A stretch of 64,000 nucleotides of DNA, taken from contig NC_092670.1 of the NCBI RefSeq assembly GCF_964355755.1, positions 19,467,201 through 19,531,200 of the forward strand, written 5' to 3'. Source of the stretch: Antedon mediterranea. Lineage: Eukaryota > Echinodermata > Crinoidea > Comatulida > Antedonidae. Position 1 is the stretch's first letter; each line of letters begins with the position of its first letter. A model generated the notes under the pieces. That model had not been told where the DNA came from and made no database searches. It worked only from the letters and a program-made list of their open reading frames with translations. Of the stretch, positions 49,601 to 59,700 are shown in pieces. Position numbers and translations under genes: made by a program.

Positions 49601-51853
49601 TAAACAATGTATACTGGTTGCGCTTTTCTGATAATTCTTATTGTGCACTTTGATTTATATAGACTACTAATGAAAGCAGTTTGCGAACAGTTGGGAGTGC
49701 TGGAAGGAGAAGTGGGGAAACAAAATTTTACCCATAACATAGAGCTATTAGAGCAACGCAAATATGCTATGGCTGGTAGTTTCGTTGCATGGAGTCTATT
49801 GCATGGAGGTCCGGGCTTACCAACTTTGCAACCAGAGCTTTTCAAGCTAATGTGTGGGTTAAAGTCAAATGGATTTTCGGACGTTAATAGTGTGTGTGAC
49901 ATAGATGTCCGAGGCAAGATAGCAAAGGCAAGTGATTTTCGTTTACCATTCTAACAACAAGGCATCAAATAACTTATGGGAATATGTGTTATGTTAAAAT
50001 ATTCTATACGTTACCTAACGGACTTTTTATTTATAACATTTTTAAATGGGACAAGAAATGTTATTAATTTAACTTTTACTATTAAAATAGCAAAAGTTAA
50101 ATTAATACAATTTTTTTTTTACATTTTTTTAAACATAAATTTTGTTATTTACGGTCTGATTATTTTTTAAAACACGTAGGCCTACAGTAACCACAATCAA
50201 CTTATTTAACCCAAACCTAATAGGCCTATAATGCACGCGGCAAAACGTGTAGACCTACATTGTCTTTTATCACACGTGTAGGCCTAATAGGCTTACGATG
50301 AATTTGTATTACATTTTTGTATATTTGTAAAGAATTTGATTACAGTATCTTTTTATCCAGATTGCAAATTGCCAAACGACGGATGAGTACCGTACTATTT
50401 CACATGAATTATCGGATTGGGCGGCAGATCAAGGAGTCATGACGTTGTATAACTCGGATTTCAATCAAAAACAACAAGTCGTGTCAAGTCTGTTAAAGCA
50501 TTTTTTGTTTTACAGGTAACGTAACAGGCCTAATAATGATAATATATTTTAAGCACATGGTTATTCAGTGTTAGACGCGGGTAAACTAGATATAGATATG
50601 TATGTATGTAAACAATTAGTTACTAGCCCTTTTTAATCCAAGAAATAGTACGGTATCATTATGCATATTTCCTTAAGGAAAATCACAAGGGGTTAAGTCT
50701 AGTTCAGGACAGGAGAAACATTTTGGCATTAGGATTTAAAAGCATCGTGAAGGAAAATCCATCGAAATCCATCCAAATGAAATTCTCCTTTGGTTTTTAT
50801 TTGTCGGTTGACGGCTGCTCTGGGTGATTCTTCTGTAAAATTGCTGAACTTTAAATCAAGGCTTGGAATTATTGTACAGTTCGTATGAATGTGAACACAT
50901 TTTATTTGCTAATTGTGATTATAATTTACATGGTGCATTCATTTTCTCCTAATCTAGAACACATAGTGAAATCCGACAGTTCACTGAAGGATTGGGAGTA
51001 CTTTGGGAAAACGTAAGAGATTACCCAAACCAATTTGTCCCACTTTTCACTCTGGAGGGGAAAAGACTGACACGGCAAGTACTAAAGACACTAATGACAG
51101 TTGAATATTCAGAGGCAGGCTCCAATTTACGAAGTCAAGAGGAGGACACAGTGTATTGTCTGGAGGTTTTCTTACAAGAGTCGGAAGGTATTGTATACAG
51201 TATTTATATCTTTATTTTAATGTAAACTAAAGTAAACTCTAGATGGGGCGTTACATGCAGGGGGGAGGGGAGGGGTGTTGAGATACCCCCCCCCCCCCCA
51301 ATCCTTCGGGCTGAGAATGAATATCCAAAGTAAAATTAGGTACCCCCAGGGCTCGAAACGAAACGATACAATACCGTATTTCCTTACAGTTATATAATAT
51401 AGCCCTTCGAGAGAGAAACAAGGTTGTGTGTATTCACGAACAAACTTTACCTTGAAGAACTATACCGCTATACCCTATTTGTAATTCCTTGTACCAAAAC
51501 GAAAGTATGCTAATAAGAGCGGTGAAAGGGTAAATGGTAGACGAAAAAAGTATACATTTTTTATTTCATAATGTTTAACATTTTTATTTTTATGCATTTT
51601 AGATAAAAAGACCAAGACATCCCTTGGAGACTTCCTAACATTTGTTACTGGTGCTGACTCAATTCCCCCTCTTGGTTTTAGCAACCAGATACATATAAAT
51701 TTTTTTAGTAAGGAGCGAAAGATGAGAGGTTACCCGACAGCCAGTACATGTGGGTTGGATTTACACCTCCCCCGTGGATATGACGATCCATTGGAATTCA
51801 CAACTCTAATGGAGGAAGCCATCATAAATGGCAAGGGTTTTGGAAAACTTTAA
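46604..51853 (+). CDS. HECT-type E3 ubiquitin ligase (G2E3-like, SAM-like/UIM/HECT) inside the transposon
   Basis: Nine coding exons: 46604-46678, 47290-48003, 48236-48324, 48498-48614, 48923-49147, 49663-49927, 50361-50515, 50958-51187, 51603-51853, in all 2121 nt (706 aa), phases consistent. Residues 1-60 (LYEYMEERGIEEEYIQ...MTDEDLSKFIPLLGDR) look like a SAM-type helical domain. Residues 312-327 (EEDLQLQQAIKNSLVE) fit a ubiquitin-interacting motif. From about 365 the sequence is a HECT domain: FVGEEAMDTGGPTREMF at its start and YPTASTCGLDLHLPRGY near the end, with the presumed catalytic Cys at about 673, 33 residues from the C-terminus. HECT ligases take ubiquitin onto this Cys and pass it to substrates. 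The intron after exon 6 has a GC donor (AAGgcaagt). The stop codon lies in the end of a MITE. The reading frame is intact. Confidence 0.9.
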
Positions 51854-52206
51854 AGATGTATTGTCCCCCAAAATCATGAAGAATAAAGATTTTTTAAATC
51901 TGACTTTGAATAGGCCATTTTGCAGTTTTAATGAAGTTGTTTCCATAAGAAAAAAAAACGAGAAAAAAAAATTATTTCACCTATAGAAAGACAAAACAGT
52001 TAAACAGTTAAATTACCCCAAAACTCATTGTCTTCCAGCCAATTTGACCATTTATTTGCTTTAAATTACAGTTTTCTTAGGTAAATAATTTTTTTTCAGA
52101 CCCATTTTTTTGTGAAAGTGAAAAACTATTATGTGACATTAAAATAACATATTCAACAAAACAATTAAAAAAAAATATTTTTTCAGGGGGACAATATATC
52201 TTTAAA
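51849..52206. mobile_element. nested MITE with TTTAAAGATGTATTGTCCCCC ends
   Basis: The left end TTTAAAGATGTATTGTCCCC and the right end GGGGACAATATATCTTTAAA are near-perfect inverses. It lies between the convergent HECT and transposase genes and overlaps the HECT stop codon (TAA, 51851-51853). A related partial copy is at 14215-14500. Confidence 0.8.
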
Positions 52207-52251
52207 TTATGATCAAATTTTAGTAGCCAACAGTTTTGTAATTGTTTCAGA

Positions 52252-52283
52252 AATAAAATACTGTTATCAAAGTTTCAATAAAC
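52252..52283 (+). terminator. poly(A) signals of the HECT gene
   Basis: Two AATAAA hexamers (52252-52257 and 52278-52283) lie 0.4 kb beyond the HECT stop codon and before the 3' end of the convergent transposase gene. Confidence 0.5.
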
Positions 52284-52525
52284 AAAATGTTGTTGTTAAA
52301 TTACATCTGTTTTACTGTATTGTACAGCTACATAACACAATTCTGTCTGATCATCACCAACTGAACATAATACTATAAATATAATTGTTTATATTGTATT
52401 CATTACATTGTGTTCGTTGCAATTCTAACTTTGTATTGGAAATAATATCACAGCGACAATTAATTAATAAAAAAACCGATTTATAACATGATAATGTGAT
52501 ATCACGTGCTTGCTGTGGCATTTGA

Positions 52526-53880
52526 TCAGATGACGTCAAGAAACATATTTCTAAGACTGCTGTATAACTGCAAACCTTCATCACATGTTTTCGGCATCGA
52601 TAGCTGCCTTTCTTCCAAGAATATGGAACATAAGTCGAACACCTCCTTATCGCATGGAATCTGGCTTTTGAAGATGGATTCACTTTCACAAACTTCAACT
52701 TTAGCCACATCAACGGGAATAATACACTCTTGTCCCCCGAATAAGTATGGTACATTGTACATCAATGTCGGGCGTCCAAACGGACCATGGCTATTTCTCG
52801 ATTTTGAGATGCGATGGGCATTCCACTCGTTTGCAACCGTGTCCAGTTCATCCTTTAAAAAAGGCAAATATATTGTAAAAACAAATAGTTTAATGACAGT
52901 TTAGACCGTGAAAAAAAAAACAATATCGTAAATAAAAGAGGAGTGATTTAATTCTAGGCTAATATTGTTTGCTTTTCAAATTGTTGCGAAAGCCCAAATT
53001 ATTATTATAATTGTCGTACTTGGGGACTATAATGCATAGCACACAATGTAATTGCTGTACTGCTTACCTGGATAATTTTCATAAAACAAAATTGTAATAA
53101 AGATTTGTCTATAAGACCTCCATCATATCTACCGTCATTCTTTTGTTGTTTAAAGGCGTCCATCCAAAACTGAGTAAAGTGTTTTCTGAGAATGCCCCAC
53201 CAACTCTCAATTCGTTGATTATGCTGACTTGTTCCTTGTATAAAACTGCTGTTCTCATTACAAAGAAATTGCTGCATTGGACCAACAATAGAATTTTCAG
53301 TTCCGAAATCTGTTCTAATAGACTTTGGACAACCCATTTTTTGGCGAACAGAATTTACGTAATAGCCGGCTATAACTTTTGGATTGCTGCTAGTAAAGTA
53401 AGCTTCTAGCCATATTATGTGTCTAGAGAATCCGTCTATACAGCCATTTATACAAATGCCGTATGGCTTAAGTTTGTCGTACGAGTCGATATGCCAGATA
53501 TAGTTTGGGCCAGGTACATGATAAATTCTTCTGTGTAGTCGTCGTCTTCTTCTTGCTTCGACACCCTCTGGGTCAAGAAGGTTTAAAATTATTCTGACCG
53601 TCTCTTTATCTATGTTTAACCCATTTTGTGTGCAACGAATGTGCATCCACCTGTACCCATGTAGCATCCCTGACGTCTGTAATTGACTTTCAATGAACGC
53701 AGCGACTTCCAGTTCGTCAGAATGCCGTTTTCTTCGACTAAGGCACATTTTTTTCAGCCTTCGCTTTAATGTTCGTTTACTTATCAAAATATCATGATCT
53801 TCTGCTAACATTTCAATAATCTCTTGATAATTTAAGCTACGATTGAAATATAATCTAATCCAATGGTTTTCAGGACGCAT
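52526..53880 (-). CDS. integrase-like DDE transposase of the large transposon
   Basis: Two exons, 53068-53880 and 52526-52852, joined in phase 0 at CAG-gtaagc and TTTTTAAAG-GATGAA, give 379 residues. Residues 1-50 are helix-rich and basic (SKRTLKRRLKKMCLSRRKR), suited to DNA binding. The core resembles retroviral-integrase/IS3-type catalytic domains: HID with D132, IRTDFGTEN with D191, and NQRIESWW with E225 (33 residues between the last two). The C-terminal exon contains HGPFGRPTLMYNVP, and the protein ends after the motif FLDVI. The frame is open throughout, unlike the left-arm copy. It should cut and join the TIR ends. It is convergent with the HECT gene. Its first two-thirds lie inside the right TIR. 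Confidence 0.88.
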
Positions 53881-54508
53881 GGTGACCAGATTGCATTAGC
53901 TAAAGTAATCCGGGATGGTTGGGATGTCATTAGAAAGGGCAGAGGTCGAATTATTAATTCGAAATTTCGAATTATTAATTCGAAATAACGAATTAAAAAT
54001 TTGAATTAACGAATTACTAATTTGAAATTTCGAATTATTAATTCGAAATAACGAATTACTAATTCGAAATTTCGAATTATTAATTCGAAATAACGAATTA
54101 CTAATTCGAAATTTCGAATTATTAATTCGAAATAACGAATTACTAATTCGAAATTTCGAATTATTAATTCGAAATAACGAATTACTAATTCGAAATTTCG
54201 AATTACTAATTCGAAATTTCGAATTATGAATTCGAAATAACGAATTACTAATTCGAAATTTCGAATTAATAATTCGAAATTTCGAATTAATAATTCGAAA
54301 TTTCGAATTAATAATTTGAAATAACGAAATAAATAATTCGAAATTTCGAATTAATAATTCGAAATTTCGAATTATTAATTCGAAATTTCAAATTACTTAA
54401 ATAAATTCGAAATAACGAATTAATAATTCGAAAAAACGAATTAATAATTCGTTATTTCGAATTTGTGAAAGCAATATTATTTTTTTGTTGGCCCTAATAG
54501 GCTTTCGT
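53182..54508. repeat. right terminal inverted repeat
   Basis: Inverted counterpart of 41799-43028. It contains the intact start and catalytic residues of the transposase and the palindromic array at 53944-54466. It is about 100 bp longer than the left arm because the left arm has net deletions. Confidence 0.88.
53944..54466. repeat. palindromic AATTCGAAATTTCG array, right arm
   Basis: Same kind of self-complementary units as 41840-42300, running from next to the transposase leader to within about 40 bp of the terminus. Confidence 0.9.
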
Positions 54509-54516
54509 ATATGACT
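54509..54516. repeat. right target-site duplication of the large transposon
   Basis: ATATGACT, identical to 41791-41798. Confidence 0.85.
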
Positions 54517-55099
54517 ATTTAGTGCGCTTTATCTTAAGAATAACAATGTATGAAAAACGAATACGAAAAGATTCATGGTTGTGTGGAGCATTACCAAGCA
54601 GTGGATTAGTAAGTATGGAGAAATAATATTGACACAACACAACACAATATTATCATCATAGCATTAATGGTATTAAGTTGAGGGGTTCACCAACAAATAT
54701 GTGAAACTTCAATGTGTTAATATATCAACATTGTACTAATCATTTATACAGTAATTAAAATAAAAAATAAAAAAAAATTATAGACTCTTTACTAATAAAT
54801 AAACACTTTACCTGGCAATTCTTAAGCTCCGTCTACTATACATTCATTTGGTGTAAAATAGAAAAATCACAATTTAAATATATATATATATCTATAAACA
54901 TTTATAATAAATTTATTACAATAAAATTAAGAATAAAATTAATTTTAAAGAACTATTTTAATAGTAATAATTAATACTGTTTAATCAAGATTTTAGGAGG
55001 ATTCATCACCATGACATCATGGTTATGGACATTTAACGGTAAGTTGTAAGGAATGTATCTAATCACAACGTTGACTGTATAAACTTCATAAATATTCTA

Positions 55100-55263
55100 A
55101 AACTCTGTCTACACTATCGAACTTTATGTGACAAAACATGTAATGTCCCCATATATGGACATGGTTATGTCATATCACTACCATATTCGGGTATATACCA
55201 TATTTGGGAACGTCACATCAAACATTTTTTTTCAAACTTGTTTGATAGTGTAGACAAAGCTTT
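55100..55263. mobile_element. GCTCTGTCTACACTATC MITE, copy 10
   Basis: Complete copy with the central CCATATATGG. Right end GTGTAGACAAAGCTTTAA. Confidence 0.82.
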
Positions 55264-55432
55264 AAATTCCCCTTTTTGGTCAAATTCTTTATTGAGGAGA
55301 AAGGTACTTTTTCAGTTAACATGGTGTTTTACTTGCTAGGCCGACTGGAGGTTGTATTAGGCCTACTCACTGGTTGTATGGGAGAGTGTGAACATGAGAA
55401 AGTGCTGTATGGACACTTGGCTGGAACTCGTA

Positions 55433-55588
55433 AAAGCTCTGTCTACACTTTCAAACTTTATACAACAAAAAATGTGATGTGCCATATATAGACATGATGA
55501 GGACTACTATATTTAAGCATATCACTACCATATTTGGGTACATCACACTTTTTTGTCACATAATGTTTGATAGTGTAGACAGAGCTTA
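55433..55588. mobile_element. GCTCTGTCTACACTATC MITE, copy 11
   Basis: Complete copy in the same orientation only about 170 bp after copy 10. TAA is present at both outer edges. Confidence 0.82.
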
Positions 55589-56701
55589 AGGAAGGCAGGC
55601 CTCACAAGTAACACAAGACTGTACTCAACTACTACTATAGTACTACTACTAATACTCATTACTCTTTCCGTTAATAATATTGGATAGGTATTACAAAGCA
55701 CTCCAATGCGTATATATCACATTTTTGTACTTAACATATATAAATGATATTTGTTTTATTGGTATCTACTGACTAAACTTCAGCTTTTTATCTTATATAC
55801 AGACAGAAATAATTACAACAAATATTAGACCAATCTATATAAATGGAATTGAAACTATATACGATGGTAATGCAACGTTTTACAAATACTGTATAAAGAC
55901 AAATATTATTAAGGATTTATGATGTGAGGTACAACTGCAGTAACAATTATAGGAAATGTTATACTTTAAACACATGCTTTATATCCCTTTACAGTAATAT
56001 GAATAAGTACACATTGAAGACCAAAGCAGTGCAGTTATTGCTGCAGTAAAACGAAGATAATCTTCACTGCTTGATAAATGCAGTCATTTAAAAATTGCAA
56101 TACAGTAACATCTCTCAAGTAAACAAATACAAATTCTGAGATTTAAATCAATCAATATATATCCTAACATAGAGGGTGGTAAAATATATGTTCAAACATT
56201 GTAAATTACATTGTAAAACATTATTCCCTTTTTTAGTACTGCAATCGGCCTAGTTTAGTCAGTCTAAATAGTAGATTTATGCAGGAGAGACCACTAAAAA
56301 TATAGTGAAACTCATGCATGGTTAATTCATTTAAAATGACTAACTGTACTGCAGGCCTAGTATGCTTTAATTTGTTTAGTAAACTATTTTACTCATGGTC
56401 TTGTATGGAATTGATAAAACAACCTTAGTTTTATCAGTGAATTTTATTGTGAATAAATAATTATTAAGAATATTTTGAATAATAATATTTTAATGGGAGA
56501 TGTTACTGCAATTGAAAATCATCAATTTCATATTTTCCATAAAAATGTTTCACCAACAATTAGTTACAACTCTCTTTATCAACTGACAAAGAAGAAATAT
56601 TCAAATATTATAAATACAATATTGCATATAAACTCTTAAAAACACAATTCTATTAATAGAATCTTAATAACATTAAATTTTAAATCTCCTTCAAGGCGTC
56701 T

Positions 56702-59700
56702 TCATTTCTTATTCGCAATCATTCGTTTATTATCAGGCTAAAAAACAAAATGATATTTTTCAAGATGGTGGAATGGTCAAGTAGTTACTGGACAAATGAA
56801 TTATTAATAAACAAAACTCTATACTTACTGGTAAAATAGAAAATGAACATGTTAAGTCATCCGTGACACAGAGAACAGCACCAGCATTGTCAAATTCCCC
56901 GCAATAATTGGGGGCACTGAATATCGTCACTAACTTACGCTTCTGGAAGAATTCATAACCATCTTCAACAACCTGGAAAAGAAACATGATAATTATAACA
57001 GGCTGAGGAACTCTTCCAATTTTGAACATCTTCAGCTGGGCTATTATTTCGGGTATTCTGTAAAGTCTGGTATATTCTGAATGTGTAATGGTAAATGAGA
57101 ATTTGGGGCTTTTTTGGACCTCAAGAAAAGTCAGACTTTCAGAGAGTCTGATTTTTGGAAAATTGACTACTACAAAATGTATTGAGAAAAGAATTAGAGA
57201 AGAAAGCTGTCGTGTCATGTTTGTATTTAAACAGTTATTTGAAACCATTGCACAGGTTTCTAAAACTTTAGTGCACAACATATTTGACAGCTGTGCTTTA
57301 TAGTATGATAGATTAAGTTAATAAGCCAGTACTGTATTAGACAAACCTGATGTGCTCTGACTATTAGACTTAAGTCATTATCTTTCAAAAAGTGACGAAC
57401 CACATCTCCGCCAAATGTGTATGACACGCCTCGATCATTCTCGCCAAAACCAGTGATATCCTAAAGAAAATAAAAAGAATTTAAATTATTCTGGAATCAA
57501 ACATAATTCAGAATAGTTTTTGTTTTGTTGAAGCACTGTGAGATCATTTTGGTATTAATTAATAATTCAGATTATACTGTAATTATAACTTGATATATTT
57601 AAATCAATCAGGTTTTTGTCCATCATAGTATCGAACAATCACAGCACTTGTCAATATTATTATTGGTAGTGATGTTGATGAGGGAAGTATGGTCAGACTA
57701 TGTATGCTTAACTTCATTTGATATGGTGAACCATCAAATAAAATAAAGTAAATAGAGATTATACGGACTCAGTAAATATACAATATTCAGTGGTTTAAAA
57801 ATAAAAGCTGTCTTTAATGAAAGATCCCAAATCATAAATGTTAATAATATTTCGTCAAAACATACAGTCATTGATAAGGATCAATTGCTGGCACTCTGTT
57901 AAAAGTTAAAATGTTAAAAGTTAATTAAATTTTAAATAAATAAAGAATTTGATCTGATTGATGTCATAAAGCATAAAAAAAAAACCATTAAATAATTTAT
58001 TAATGTAATCATATAAAAACACAACTAACAGACTGCGGTTGTAAATTTCAAGTGATTTACTGTACTTGTAAGATGTTTAGAGATATGTACACAGTCATTT
58101 TAGTTGCTGTTATTGTTCAACTAATAGTAATAGCAGAATCAAAATCAAGTAAGTGATTATTATTATTTCATTTGTACTATTATTAATAAGAATAAACAAA
58201 TGAAAATTGTACTCTAGGATAATAATAATAATAATATATACGAATTTGTAAAGTGCCAATTCCAGCAACAAGTGATCAAAGGCGCTGTGGACTTAGATGT
58301 TACACCTTCAAGAACAACATTCTTCTCCCTTAAGGGTCACATCGTGTCATTGGCAGCCAACTACGTCGCCATTACGTCTGTCCACGACAGTGTGTGTGTA
58401 TGAACATAGTACTACGGGGTAACCCCCTACTCGTCTCGAAAGATGTACTAGGTTCTTTAAAGTGCATATGAGCCAGATGTACACTGGGCCTACGGTTTAT
58501 AGTCCTTATCCGAGAAGACTTGTTCTACCACCAGAACCATGGAGCGAGTGAGCCTCGAACCCTTGCCGATGCCTAGTTTTATTGGAATTTGTATATATTT
58601 CAGGATACAACATGCATTTGATCATCTTACTGGAATTGCCACTATTTAAATGTTGGATTATTATTATTATTCTACTGGGCTTATACGACGCATGCACACA
58701 TAAATCTTTTGTATAAATTACCGCTCCAATTTTGTTTACTGTCCTGATGCAAAAGCTCACTATAAATGAGTAAGTACATTGGACCGACAGCCTGTTTTTT
58801 AAAATGTTGGCATAAATATTTCAAACTTAGAATCATTTTCATTTAACTGGATAATTACTTAATGCCTTCTTCTCTTTCAGCATGTAAACAAAATTGTGAA
58901 GAAAAATTTTCTTGTGCAAATTTATGTACAATGTACTGTGCATGCAGATCACCGAGGTCGGTGGTTGCCGGCGGACATGACAGCAAGTCGTTGACGTTGA
59001 AAAATGGTACACAAATATGTTGTTCAGATATAAATGAAATGGTATATAGGTGTAAAAGAACAGGTAGAAGAAGAAGAGGAGAAGGAGGAGGAGAAGCAGA
59101 AGAAGAAGCAGGAGGAAGAGTAGGAGCATGTAAGAAAAAAAAATAACATTACTGTCCCATGAGAGACTTGAGTACAATTCCTATATAACTTTGCTCCAGG
59201 ATTTTAAAATAGCCTAGTGGGGGGTTTTGGCAGATACAAGTAGTTGAGTAAATGGCACTAGTAAATTGGTTATTATCATGTGCACCATTAGCCTTAATTT
59301 TGACAATGTTGACAATAAAATGCGTAAAACCTGATGATATACTACTACTGTATTTATTGCTGTTTTCTAAAAAAAAGTGCCTTTCAAACATTATCCTTAA
59401 ATCGTGATTGATTACTTTATATTGACAGTAGGAAGGGTTTTGAATTAAATCAAGGCTAACAATAACTGTACAGATTATGGATGGTACCATTTGCTAAACA
59501 TTCAAGGAAGCCAATTGGCGAATTGAAAATCAGTCAAGCCAAGACTAATCGTGTCGCAACTAGGTGTAAAACTTGTAATCTGGTGAAGCTTAACATCCCA
59601 TTGTTTGATTGCCATGGTTTTATCAGAACATGGTTCAATATATAGCCTTCGGTGATCTAGGTACTTCTTGATATATAGTATAGGCATCACAATATTTGTA

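Larger units (their letters stand above)
41799..54508. mobile_element. 12.7-kb DNA transposon with long TIRs, DDE transposase and HECT ligase
   Basis: The two ends are exact inverted copies starting ACGAAAGCCTATTAGGGCC. The 8-bp direct repeat ATATGACT flanks the element, which shows the whole segment inserted as one unit. The TIRs run about 1.2-1.3 kb (41799-43028 and 53182-54508). They include a palindromic AATTCGAAATTTCG array and part of the transposase gene. The interior holds a spliced HECT ubiquitin ligase gene on the plus strand and the intact transposase on the minus strand, transcribed toward each other, plus smaller nested MITEs. The integrase-like transposase recalls IS3-type eukaryotic elements, but I cannot assign a named superfamily. 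Confidence 0.88.
54517..56701. other. non-coding region between transposon and PP1 gene
   Basis: Contains two MITE copies (55100-55263 and 55433-55588). AT-rich otherwise. The frame at 55276-55491 runs into a MITE and shows no domain. Confidence 0.5.

Noticed and set aside
58862-59146. Secreted peptide starting at the ATG at 58862
   Set aside because: That ATG lies in the intron just before the CTCTTTCAG acceptor and gives no signal peptide; the spliced model from 58073 does.
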